Assembly: GCF_011617245.1 (NCBI RefSeq)
Contig: NZ_CP050152.1
Span: 2,656,503-2,720,502 of the forward strand
DNA length: 64,000 nt
Direction of reading: 5' to 3'
DNA from: Brevibacterium atlanticum
Lineage (GTDB): Bacteria > Actinomycetota > Actinomycetes > Actinomycetales > Brevibacteriaceae
Shown: positions 38,635 to 46,663 of the stretch, in pieces
Layout of the letters: each line of letters begins with the position of its first letter
Numbering within the stretch: position 1 is the first letter of the stretch
The notes under the pieces: model-generated
Database searches by the model: none
What the model was told of the DNA's origin: nothing
Seen by the model: the letters and a program-made list of their open reading frames with translations, nothing else
Program-made: the position numbers and the translations under genes

Positions 38635-38698
38635 ACAGCTCGGTGAAACTGCAGCAGCTTGGTCCCTGCACCGAGCTGCTGCAGTTTCACCAAGCTGT
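38635..38698. repeat. 64-bp imperfect palindrome, family A copy 1
   Basis: Arms of 29 bases with two mismatches surround CCCTGC. It lies between the convergent MFS and response-regulator genes. A homologous element in the opposite orientation is at 46502-46567. It may serve as a bidirectional terminator, but the shared sequence suggests a dispersed element. Confidence 0.8.
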
Positions 38699-38716
38699 GA
38701 GCGAAACGGGCCCCGC

Positions 38717-39376
38717 TCACTTCGTGGCGTAGAGGTGCTCGGGCCGTCCCGTCGACCCGTACTGCAGGGACACCGTGATGGTCCGCGCCTCGGCGAGTTT
38801 CGCCAAGTGGCGCTGCGCGGTCGCGCGGGAGGCCCCGACCGCCTCCGCGACCTCGAGGGCCGTCATCGGACCGTCCGCCTCCTCAAGCGCTGCCAGGATC
38901 CGGCTCGTCGTCGACGATCCGGCCGGACTCGCACCGGACCCGCCGGCGGCCGATGCATCGTAGAGGTTGCGCAGCTGGCGCTCCAGATCGGCCTGCCCGA
39001 CCTTCTCCCGCTCCCAGTACCGGCGGAAGCGGGTATAGCGACGCAGGAAGTTCTGCAGCACCTCGGCGGCGAAGGGTTTGACGATGTACGTCATCGCCCC
39101 GGCCCGCAGCGACGCCCGCACCACCTGCGGATCCGTCACCGCCGAGAGCACGATCGCATCGATGTCGGTCTCGCGGATGAGCTCGAGTCCGGTGCCTTCG
39201 GGCAGCACATAGTCCGCAAGGATCAGGTCGACGTCCTGCTCGGCGATGACCTCCCTGGCGGTCGCCAGATCCCGCACCGGTTCGAGCGCGGTGAACCCGG
39301 GCACCTCGTCGACGTAGCGGGCATGGATCTGCCCGACGAAGAAGTCGTCATCGAGCACGAGAACGTTGACCATCAT
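38717..39376 (-). CDS. Response regulator of the CitB/DcuR type
   Basis: The product has 219 residues. The receiver domain (about 1-120: VLVLDDDFFVGQIHARYVDEVPGF, phosphoacceptor Asp in VDLILADYVLP, Lys in TYIVKPF) is followed by a helix-turn-helix (about 160-215: MTALEVAEAVGASRATAQRHLAKLAEA). It is paired with the sensor kinase whose stop overlaps the start (ATGATG). GAGGAG precedes the chosen ATG at 39376. It likely activates the nearby CitMHS carrier gene. Confidence 0.94.
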   Translation of the reverse strand: MMVNVLVLDDDFFVGQIHARYVDEVPGFTALEPVRDLATAREVIAEQDVDLILADYVLPEGTGLELIRETDIDAIVLSAVTDPQVVRASLRAGAMTYIVKPFAAEVLQNFLRRYTRFRRYWEREKVGQADLERQLRNLYDASAAGGSGASPAGSSTTSRILAALEEADGPMTALEVAEAVGASRATAQRHLAKLAEARTITVSLQYGSTGRPEHLYATK

Positions 39377-41166
39377 CTCTCCTCTTCTTGCTGGCATTCC
39401 TCAAGCGCATCGGGCAGGACCATGCCGAAGCTCGCCCCGCCGAGGTCGGGGTCGTGGCCGTCGATGAGCCACACCCGTCCCCCGCCCTTCTCCGCGACCC
39501 GTCGGCTGAGCGCGAGTCCGATGCCGAGCCCGTGGCCGTCCCCGGTCCCGGTTCCCGTGGTCAGTCCGATCCCGAAATCCGGCGCCGAGGCGGCCTCCGC
39601 CGTCGAGAATCCCTCGTCGAAGATCTTCTCCGCCACGTCCGCATCGACCCCGTCGCCGGTGTCGGTGACGACCGCGTGGAGTTCGCTTCCCGCGCTGAGC
39701 AGCTGCACCACGACGCGGGCGCCCGCACTCCCTCGTCCTGCGACGGCCGCGCGGACGGCGTTGTCGATGAGATTGCCGAGGATGAGCGTGACCGCCTCAG
39801 GGTCGCGGACGGTGCCCACGGCCAGGGAATCCGGGGCCACGGACAGGGTGACCCCCGCCTCGGCGGCGGTCGTCCCCTTCGCTTCGAGGACGGCGCGTAG
39901 GTACGGGTCGGAGACGAGATCGATGTCCTCGACGGGGGTCGCGATCGGCCCGGTGCCGAGGATCGACGACAGATAGGTGTGGGCTTCGTCGGTGGCGCCG
40001 GTGTCGACGAGCCCGAGCACGGTGTGCAGCCGGTTGGCGAATTCGTGGCGCTGGGTGCGCAGGGCCCGGGCCATCGCGGTGACGGACTCGAGCTGGCGGG
40101 CCATCGTGAGCACCTGCGTCTCATCGCGCAGGGTCACGACCCCGCCGACGGACACCCCATCGCGTTGCACACGGACGGCCGTGGCGAGCAGGATCCGCTC
40201 GCCGATCGTGATCCGCCGCCGCAGGGCTCCTTCGGCCGGAGCGTCGGCCATCATCGCGCTGATCTCGTCGGGCACGTCGATCTCGTCGTCACCGTCGAAG
40301 TCATGGTCACCGTCGAATTCCCTCGCCGAGGCGGCCCTGTCCTTCACGTCGGCCCTGTCCTTCACGTCGGCCGGTTCCAGACCGTCGGCTGCACCGAGCA
40401 GTCCCTTCGCGTTCGAGTTGCTCAGGGTCAGTCTGCCGTCGGCGCTGAAGCCGAGCACTCCGTCGTCGAGGCCGTGGAGCACAGCGCCTTGGTCGCGGGC
40501 CATCTCGGCGAGCTCTTCGGGGCCGACCCCGAGCGTCTCCCGTCGCAGCCGACGCCCGAGCATGACCGAGACGACACCACCGAGCGCCAGCGCGAGCACG
40601 GCCACGGTACCCAGCAGGAGCAGTTCGCGACGCAGATCGGCGTCGAGCACGGAGGCGTAGATGCCCACGGATACCTCACCGACGACGGTCTCGTCATCGG
40701 CGCTCGAGTAGATCGGGACCTTCGCCCGCACCGTCTCCCCGAGCGTTCCAGACTCGTGCGAGATGTTCTCCCGCCCGGCCAACGCTTCCTCCGGCGAGGT
40801 GGAGACCCGGTGGCCGATCAACGACCGGTCGGGATGGGTGAGCCGGATACCGCGGTCGTCGGTGATGACCGCAAAGCTGATGCCCGACCGGTCCCGCAGG
40901 TCATCGGTGATCGCGAGCATCGACTTCACGGTCTGCGCATCCGGCGGATCGGTGTGCTCGGCTGAAGCCTTCGTCGCGGCGGCGCGCACGTCCGGATCGA
41001 TCGCCAGCGTGCGGGCAGTCGACAGCGCTTCGGTCTCGGTCACCTCGGTGACGGTGCGCGAGCCCAACCAGGCGAACACGCCGGTGACCAGCGCAAGGAT
41101 GACGACGACGAGCGCGAGCTGAGAGATCAGCACACGGCGGGAGAACGAACGTCGAGGGCGGGACAC
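39373..41166 (-). CDS. CitA/DcuS-type sensor histidine kinase
   Basis: The product has 597 residues from GTG at 41166. An extracytoplasmic PAS-like sensor (about 40-175, with DLRDRSGISFAVITDDRGIRLTHPDRSLIGHRVST) lies between two transmembrane helices (about 12-33 and 180-205). A cytoplasmic PAS follows, then LRTQRHEFANRLHTVLGLVDTGA (phosphoacceptor His) and an ATPase domain (GNLIDNAVRA, DTGDGVD, GIGLALSRRVAEKGGG). HPDRSxIG is the citrate/C4-dicarboxylate binding signature. It is divergent from the carrier gene. Confidence 0.95.
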   Translation of the reverse strand: MSRPRRSFSRRVLISQLALVVVILALVTGVFAWLGSRTVTEVTETEALSTARTLAIDPDVRAAATKASAEHTDPPDAQTVKSMLAITDDLRDRSGISFAVITDDRGIRLTHPDRSLIGHRVSTSPEEALAGRENISHESGTLGETVRAKVPIYSSADDETVVGEVSVGIYASVLDADLRRELLLLGTVAVLALALGGVVSVMLGRRLRRETLGVGPEELAEMARDQGAVLHGLDDGVLGFSADGRLTLSNSNAKGLLGAADGLEPADVKDRADVKDRAASAREFDGDHDFDGDDEIDVPDEISAMMADAPAEGALRRRITIGERILLATAVRVQRDGVSVGGVVTLRDETQVLTMARQLESVTAMARALRTQRHEFANRLHTVLGLVDTGATDEAHTYLSSILGTGPIATPVEDIDLVSDPYLRAVLEAKGTTAAEAGVTLSVAPDSLAVGTVRDPEAVTLILGNLIDNAVRAAVAGRGSAGARVVVQLLSAGSELHAVVTDTGDGVDADVAEKIFDEGFSTAEAASAPDFGIGLTTGTGTGDGHGLGIGLALSRRVAEKGGGRVWLIDGHDPDLGGASFGMVLPDALEECQQEEER

Positions 41167-41309
41167 GCGGCAAGCGTAGCCGCGTCTGAGCGCAATGCGC
41201 AAAAGGTGGTCAATGATCTAAACGCCATCAGTGCACACAAACGCGCGCGGCACGTGATCTGGGCCCTACGGTGTTTCGAGCCTCACATTCGTCTTCGAAG
41301 GAGAAGCCC

Positions 41310-42842
41310 GTGCTCGTCATCCTCGGTTTCGCCATGATCATCGTCTTCATGACGCTCATCATGACCAAGCGACTCTCACCGATCCTCGCACTCATCCTCG
41401 TGCCCACCATCTTCGGCCTCTTCGCCGGAGCCGGCCTGGGCATCGGCGACATGGTCATGGACGCGATCGCCTCGATGTCGTCGACGGCAGCGCTGCTGCT
41501 CTTCGCCATCATCTACTTCGGCATCATGATCGACGTCGGCCTCTTCGACAAGCTCGTCGAGTTCATCCTCAAGGTCGCCGGCAATGACCCGGTCAAGGTC
41601 GTCCTCGGCACCGCGCTGCTCACCGGCGCGGTCTCCCTCGACGGCGACGGTTCGACGACCTTCATCGTCGTCACCGCGGCCATGCTGCCGATCTACCAGC
41701 GCCTCGAGATGTCGCCGATCGTGCTCACCTGCGTGGCCGGACTCATCAACGGCACCCTCAACATCGTTCCCTGGGGCGGACCGACGGCACGTGCCTCCTC
41801 GGCGCTGCAGATCGACGCCAACGAGATCTTCGCCCCGATGGTGCCCTCGCTCATCGCCGGCCTGCTCGTGTGCCTCATCTTCGCCTACCTGCTCGGCATC
41901 TCCGAGCGCCGCCGCCTGGCCAAGAACGGCGTCGCCTGGGTCGACGACCGCGGCTCGAACCCGCGCAAGGACCTCGTCGGCGCCGTCGCCGGCTCGTCCG
42001 CGCACGGTGCGACCGCGGGCGGCTCCGGCGCCTCAGCGGCCGGAACCGCGATCGGCAACGGAACCACCACGGGCGGCCACGGTGCCGGGAACGGGTCGGC
42101 CGCCTCGGCGACGGGACCGGTCGGATCCGCGTACGACACCGCAGTTGAGCCGGGATCCCGCTCCGAATCGGGCTCAGGTACGGGCCTGACGAACACCGCC
42201 CTCGACCCGAACCGGCCGACCCTGCGACCGAAGCTGTTCTGGTTCAACCTCGGTCTGACGGTGGCCGTGATGGTCCTGCTCATCGCGGACATCCTGCCCC
42301 TGCCGTACCTGTTCATGATCGCTTCGGTCATCGCGCTCATGGTCAACTTCCCGAAGATGAAGGATCAGCAGGCCGAGCTGGCCAGCCACTCCACCGCGAT
42401 CATCTCCGTCGTCGCGATGGTCATGGCCGCGAGCGTGCTCACCGGCATCATGTCCGGCACCGGAATGGTCGACGCGATGGCCGAATGGCTCGTCGAGGTC
42501 ATCCCGAACTCGATGGGACCCTACATGGCCGTCATCACCGGCCTGCTGTCGATCCCGATGACGTTCTTCATGAGCAATGACGCCTTCTACTTCGGCATCC
42601 TGCCCGTGCTCACCGAGACCGCCGCCCACTTCGGCATCTCCGCCGCCGATATGGCCCGCGCCTCGATCACCGGCCAGCCGGTGCATATGCAGTCACCGCT
42701 CGTGCCTGCGATTCTGCTGCTCGTATCCCTGTCCGGCGTCGAACTCGGCGACCACCACAAGAAGGTGCTGTGGCGTGCGCTCATCGTCGCCCTCGTCATG
42801 CTCGCCGTGGGCGTCGCCGTCGGCGTCATCGGAATCGGCTGA
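41310..42842 (+). CDS. CitMHS-family citrate transporter
   Basis: The product has 510 residues from GTG at 41310 with GAAGGAG upstream. About 12 helices are present. SLDGDGSTTFIVVTAAMLPIYQRL and LNIVPWGGPTARASSAL are hallmark CitMHS motifs (metal-citrate symport). A Gly/Ser/Ala/Thr-rich insert (about 225-300) sits in the central cytosolic loop. Divergent from the CitA/DcuS-type kinase and followed by a universal stress protein gene 14 bases later. Confidence 0.94.
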   Translation: MLVILGFAMIIVFMTLIMTKRLSPILALILVPTIFGLFAGAGLGIGDMVMDAIASMSSTAALLLFAIIYFGIMIDVGLFDKLVEFILKVAGNDPVKVVLGTALLTGAVSLDGDGSTTFIVVTAAMLPIYQRLEMSPIVLTCVAGLINGTLNIVPWGGPTARASSALQIDANEIFAPMVPSLIAGLLVCLIFAYLLGISERRRLAKNGVAWVDDRGSNPRKDLVGAVAGSSAHGATAGGSGASAAGTAIGNGTTTGGHGAGNGSAASATGPVGSAYDTAVEPGSRSESGSGTGLTNTALDPNRPTLRPKLFWFNLGLTVAVMVLLIADILPLPYLFMIASVIALMVNFPKMKDQQAELASHSTAIISVVAMVMAASVLTGIMSGTGMVDAMAEWLVEVIPNSMGPYMAVITGLLSIPMTFFMSNDAFYFGILPVLTETAAHFGISAADMARASITGQPVHMQSPLVPAILLLVSLSGVELGDHHKKVLWRALIVALVMLAVGVAVGVIGIG

Positions 42843-42856
42843 TCGGAGGCCAAATC

Positions 42857-43318
42857 ATGACTGACCTGTATTCGACTTCGCAGCCCCGCTTCCCCGCCCC
42901 GAACCTGCGGGTGACAGCCTCACCGGGCATCGATTCCGCCGCGTCGACCGTGGTCCTGGCCATGCGCGCCGATGCCTCCCCCGCGGTGCTCGACGAGGCG
43001 CTGGCGGCCGCTCGGCGCGAGGCGGCGTGCGTGCGCGCGGTCGTGTTCGGAACCGATTCGACGACCGCACCGTCGGTATCCCCATTGGCCCAGTGCACCC
43101 GCCTGGGTGAGTCCCTCGCCGAGGCGGGGGTCGAGTTCGAGGTCCAGCGCGCCGGATCCGATCCTGCCGAACAGATCCTCACCCTGGCTGAGGACCACAG
43201 AGCGAGCCTCATCGTCATGTCGACCAAGCGCCGCTCCCCCGTGGTCAAGCTGCTGCTCGGATCGAGTGCGCAGCAGGTCATCCTCGAGGCCGAGTGCCCC
43301 GTGCTGCTGGTGAAGTAG
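42857..43318 (+). CDS. Universal stress protein (UspA family)
   Basis: The product has 153 residues. GGAGG lies 7 bases before the ATG at 42857. The Usp fold is seen in STVVLAMRADASPAVLDEALAAARREAACVRAVVFG, and the nucleotide-site end is ASLIVMSTKRRSPVVKLLLGSSAQQVILEAECPVLLV, with the GS(S/A) segment. Probably co-expressed with the citrate carrier. The stop lies in the first copy of a perfect 16-base duplication (43309-43340). Confidence 0.92.
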   Translation: MTDLYSTSQPRFPAPNLRVTASPGIDSAASTVVLAMRADASPAVLDEALAAARREAACVRAVVFGTDSTTAPSVSPLAQCTRLGESLAEAGVEFEVQRAGSDPAEQILTLAEDHRASLIVMSTKRRSPVVKLLLGSSAQQVILEAECPVLLVK

Positions 43319-43340
43319 AGGTCAGGTGAAGTAGAGGTCA
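43309..43340 (+). repeat. 16-bp direct duplication spanning the Usp stop codon
   Basis: GGTGAAGTAGAGGTCA occurs twice head to tail, the first copy containing the TAG stop. A recent local duplication. Confidence 0.9.
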
Positions 43341-43356
43341 GACTGCGGCATCGGGC

Positions 43357-44535
43357 TCAGATCCCGCCGAGGCCGCGGCCCGGTGAGAGGAGTCCGCGCG
43401 GGTCGCAGTCATCCTTGAGCGCCTGCAGGACTGACTTTCCCGGCAGCGGGCCCCACGCGTCGACGCCGTCCCACACTGGGGCCGGCGCATGGACCAGCCG
43501 CACGGCGATGCGGTGCAGGCCGAAGGAGCGCAGGTGTTCGAGCACCACTCTGGTTGCCACTCCCGGTTCGGTCTCCGGCGCCGCGACGCCGAGTTCGAAC
43601 ATACCCGCGGCACTGCCCCGCAGCTGCAGCGGATAGCCGAGCGCGTCCTCGAGCCTAGCGGTCGTCTCGAGCAGGTCGGGCAGGAAGTCCGGAGCGATCG
43701 ACACACCGATCGTCACGGGCACCCGCGACCGCCTGCCCCACCATTCCGGACGCGCGCATGCGGAGGCGCCGGGAACAGCATCGACGAGGCGGCCCACCTC
43801 GGTCTCGACATGCGCAGTCTCCCCTTCGATGAGGGCGACGGTCGCGGCCGGTGCTCCCGGCGGGCGTTCGATGACGACCGCATCGGGGACGCGACGGGCC
43901 GCGAGGAGTTCGGCGGCCGCCTCGGCGCCGGGTATCCAGACGAATCCCTGGGATTCGGGTCGGGCGGTCAGGCGGATCTCGGCCTCGACGATGATCGCGC
44001 GCGTGCCCCACGACCCGGTCATCAGCCCGGGCAGGTCGCGATCGGTCAGGGCCGGTGCGAGCCCGCCCGAGGTGCGGGCGATCGTACCGTCGGCGCCGAT
44101 GGTCGTCACCGCGGTCACGGAATCAGCGAGGCGGGGGCGGTGCAGGTGGCGCGGACCGGTCGCTGCTGTCGCGATCATCCCGCCGAGGCTCGCCCCGGCC
44201 TCGCTGCGGTCGAGCGGCAGATCGGGAAGGAGCTCCTGCCCGGAGGCGGCGGCGAGGCGGTCGAGCGCGCTGATCTTCGCTCCCGCACCTGCCCGCAAGG
44301 TTCTGTCTGCCGTGGAACGGTTCTCCGCCCCGGGAGGGTCGGCCACCGCGGCGAGGCCGGTCATGTCGATGAGCAGCCCGGGGGTCGCTGCCGGCGGATT
44401 GTCGTCGAAGGCGGTGCCGCCGCCGAAGACGGCGACGGTGCGGTTCTCGGCATGTGCCCGGGCCATGAGTTCGGAGAGTTCAGCGATGGTCTCGGGGCTG
44501 GCCAGTCGCGGCAGCTCGTCTGTGGTCCGGCTCAT
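43357..44535 (-). CDS. FAD-binding oxidoreductase, GlcE-like
   Basis: The product has 392 residues from ATG at 44535 (GGAGG five bases upstream). The FAD-binding-4 domain includes VAVFGGGTAFDDNPP and the later GASLGGMIATAATGPRHLHRPRLAD. The C-terminus CDPRGLLSPGRGLGG is typical of glycolate-oxidase subunit GlcE. GlcD and GlcF are not seen, so the partners are elsewhere or it works alone. It lies upstream of nothing but downstream of malate synthase in the same direction, which would consume glyoxylate. Confidence 0.85.
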   Translation of the reverse strand: MSRTTDELPRLASPETIAELSELMARAHAENRTVAVFGGGTAFDDNPPAATPGLLIDMTGLAAVADPPGAENRSTADRTLRAGAGAKISALDRLAAASGQELLPDLPLDRSEAGASLGGMIATAATGPRHLHRPRLADSVTAVTTIGADGTIARTSGGLAPALTDRDLPGLMTGSWGTRAIIVEAEIRLTARPESQGFVWIPGAEAAAELLAARRVPDAVVIERPPGAPAATVALIEGETAHVETEVGRLVDAVPGASACARPEWWGRRSRVPVTIGVSIAPDFLPDLLETTARLEDALGYPLQLRGSAAGMFELGVAAPETEPGVATRVVLEHLRSFGLHRIAVRLVHAPAPVWDGVDAWGPLPGKSVLQALKDDCDPRGLLSPGRGLGGI

Positions 44536-44585
44536 CCCCACCTCCGTGTGTTCTGCCTGCGGTCGTGTGGTTAGAGCTTAACGAA

Positions 44586-44632
44586 GAACGCCCCCGAAAT
44601 CGGTGCTCGCGGCACAGATTTCGGGGGCGTTC
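44586..44632 (-). terminator. Hairpin after aceB
   Basis: A 16-bp perfect stem, GAACGCCCCCGAAATC and its complement with a 15-base loop, lies 22 bases after the aceB stop. On the minus strand it is followed by TTCGTT. Confidence 0.75.
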
Positions 44633-44653
44633 GGCGTGGTCACCGCTCGCAGG

Positions 44654-46258
44654 TCAGGGCATGCGGGCGTAGGCCGGCAGGGTGAGGAAGTCGACGTAGT
44701 CGGGAGCGATCGCGACCGAGACGAACGTGTCGGTGGCGTCCTTCCAATCGGCTTCGTCACCGGGCAGCTTGGCGACCTCCTCGGCGACGATGCGCTCGAC
44801 GAGGTCCTTCGTGACCTTCTCCCCGGTGTCGAGTTCGATGCCGGCGTCGAGCCACTGCCACACCTGCGAGCGGGAGATCTCCGCGGTCGCGGCGTCCTCC
44901 ATCAGACCGTGGATGGCGACCGCGCCGTTGCCTTCGAGCCACGCGCGCAGGTACTGGATGCCGACATTGATGTTCGTGCGCAGGCCCTTCTCCGTCATCG
45001 CGCCGGGAGTGGACTTGACGTCGAGGAGGTCTGCGGCGGTGACGCTGACGTCCTCGCGCTTGTTCTCGATCTGGTTCGGGTTGTCGCCGAGGGTCTCCGT
45101 GAAGACCTCCTTGCACAGCGAGACCATGCCGGGGTGTGCGACCCAGGAGCCGTCGAAGCCGTTGCCGGCCTCGCGGGACTTGTCCTCGCGCACCTTGTCG
45201 AAGGCGGCCTTGTTCTCGGCCTCGTCCTTCGAGGGGATGAACGCGGACATGCCGCCGATGGCGTGGGCGCCGCGCTTGTGGCAGGTGCGCACGAGCAGTT
45301 CGGTGTAGGCGCGCATGAACGGCACCGTCATCGTCACGTCCGAGCGGTCCGGCAGCAGGTAGTCGGAGCCGCGGGAACGGAAGTTCTTGATCACGGAGAA
45401 GATGTAGTCCCAGCGACCGGCGTTGAGACCGGCGGAGTGCTCACGCAGTTCGTAGAGGATCTCCTCCATCTCGAACGCGGCCGGGTAGGTCTCGATGAGC
45501 ACGGTGGCACGGATGGTGCCGCGCTCAAGGCCGAAGGTGTCCTCAGCCAGCTCGAAGGCCTGGTTCCACAGGCGAGCCTCGAGATGGCTCTCCATCTTCG
45601 GGAGGTAGAAGTAGGGGCCCTTGCCCTTCTCGATCTGCAGCTGTCCGGCAGTGGAGAAGTACAGGGCGAAGTCCACGAGCGAACCCGAGGTCTCCTCACC
45701 GTCGATGCGGATGTGCTTCTCCGGCATGTGCCAGCCGCGGGGGCGGACGACGATGGTCGGCAGCTCCTCATCGGGAGCGAGCTTGTATTCCTTGCCCTCG
45801 GGTGAGGTGAAGTCGATCTCGCGGTTGAGTGAGTCAAGCAGGTTGAGCTGGCCCTGGATGACCGAATCCCACTGCGGGGTGTTCGCGTCCTCCTGATCGG
45901 CCAGCCACACCTTGGCTCCCGAGTTCAGGGCGTTGATCGTCATCTTCTTGTACGTCGGACCGGTCATCTCGACACGACGGTCCTCAAGGCCGGGAGCCGG
46001 AGGGGCGACCTGCCAGCTGGGATCGTTGCGGATGTCGGCGGTCTCTTCGAGGAAGTCGAGGTCGGTTCCCGCGGCGATCTGAGCCTGACGTTCCTTGCGG
46101 GCCTCGAGGCGGTTGAGGCGTTCGCCGTTGAACTTGCGGTGCAGTTCGACGATGAGCTCGAGCGCGCGTGGGGTGAGGACCTTCTCAGCCCCGTCCGGCA
46201 GCTCACCGGTGATCTCCATCCCGGCGGGGATGTCCAGGTTTTCGATATGAGCGGTCAT
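44654..46258 (-). CDS. aceB: Malate synthase A
   Basis: The product has 534 residues, matching the A isoform. It starts with LTPRALELIVELHRKFNGERLNRLEARKERQA, and motifs GPTYKKMTINALNSGAKVWLADQEDANTP, RDKSREAGNGFDGSWVAHPGMVSLCKEVF and LRAWLEGNGAVAIHGLMEDAATAEISR are all conserved. It condenses glyoxylate and acetyl-CoA. AAGGAG precedes the ATG. Two dyads lie upstream (46302-46317 and 46355-46369) and may bind a regulator of acetate or glyoxylate metabolism. Confidence 0.97.
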   Translation of the reverse strand: MTAHIENLDIPAGMEITGELPDGAEKVLTPRALELIVELHRKFNGERLNRLEARKERQAQIAAGTDLDFLEETADIRNDPSWQVAPPAPGLEDRRVEMTGPTYKKMTINALNSGAKVWLADQEDANTPQWDSVIQGQLNLLDSLNREIDFTSPEGKEYKLAPDEELPTIVVRPRGWHMPEKHIRIDGEETSGSLVDFALYFSTAGQLQIEKGKGPYFYLPKMESHLEARLWNQAFELAEDTFGLERGTIRATVLIETYPAAFEMEEILYELREHSAGLNAGRWDYIFSVIKNFRSRGSDYLLPDRSDVTMTVPFMRAYTELLVRTCHKRGAHAIGGMSAFIPSKDEAENKAAFDKVREDKSREAGNGFDGSWVAHPGMVSLCKEVFTETLGDNPNQIENKREDVSVTAADLLDVKSTPGAMTEKGLRTNINVGIQYLRAWLEGNGAVAIHGLMEDAATAEISRSQVWQWLDAGIELDTGEKVTKDLVERIVAEEVAKLPGDEADWKDATDTFVSVAIAPDYVDFLTLPAYARMP

Positions 46259-46301
46259 CGCTGGTTCTCCTTAGTCAGCACCTGAGTGCTGCGTCCTTGT
46301 C

Positions 46302-46369
46302 CGCACCACGTGGTGCGTCCCTGTTTGCTGGTCAACGGGGTTTGGCCTGCAAACTTTCACATCGTGAAA
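46302..46369 (-). promoter_or_regulatory. Two dyads upstream of aceB
   Basis: A perfect 16-base palindrome, CGCACCACGTGGTGCG (46302-46317), and TTTCAC-ATC-GTGAAA (46355-46369) lie 44-111 bases upstream of the aceB start. Either may be an operator; which regulator binds is unknown. Confidence 0.5.
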
Positions 46370-46501
46370 ATCTTTGTTCACACAACGAAAGACTATGAGG
46401 TGATGCACGTCTCGTCAAACCCTATCCCGGATTCGAGACGGCGTGTCGAGCGGGGTGGGTGTCGCAGCGCGAGCCGCTCCCCGGAAGGCCCCAGATACGC
46501 C

Positions 46502-46567
46502 TACAGCTCGGTGAACCTGCACTGGCTTGGTGCAGGGACCAAGCTGGTGCAGGTTCACCGAGCTGTA
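46502..46567. repeat. 66-bp imperfect palindrome, family A copy 2
   Basis: Arms of 30 bases with two mismatches surround GCAGGG. Read on the minus strand it aligns with 38635-38698, including the loop CCCTGC. It lies about 100 bases after the rnj stop. Confidence 0.8.
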
Positions 46568-46663
46568 AGAGCATCAGCGTCCATACAGGAGTGCTCGCGC
46601 ACAGCCGCGCTGCGACGCGCAGGGGCGCACGCCCGCCGGCGACAGTCTCAGGGCGCGACGATC

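Larger units (their letters stand above)
46259..46663. other. 405-base gap between aceB and rnj
   Basis: It holds the aceB control region and a palindromic element (46502-46567) but no gene. The plus-strand frame at 46286-46900 runs into rnj antisense and has no recognisable domain. Confidence 0.7.
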
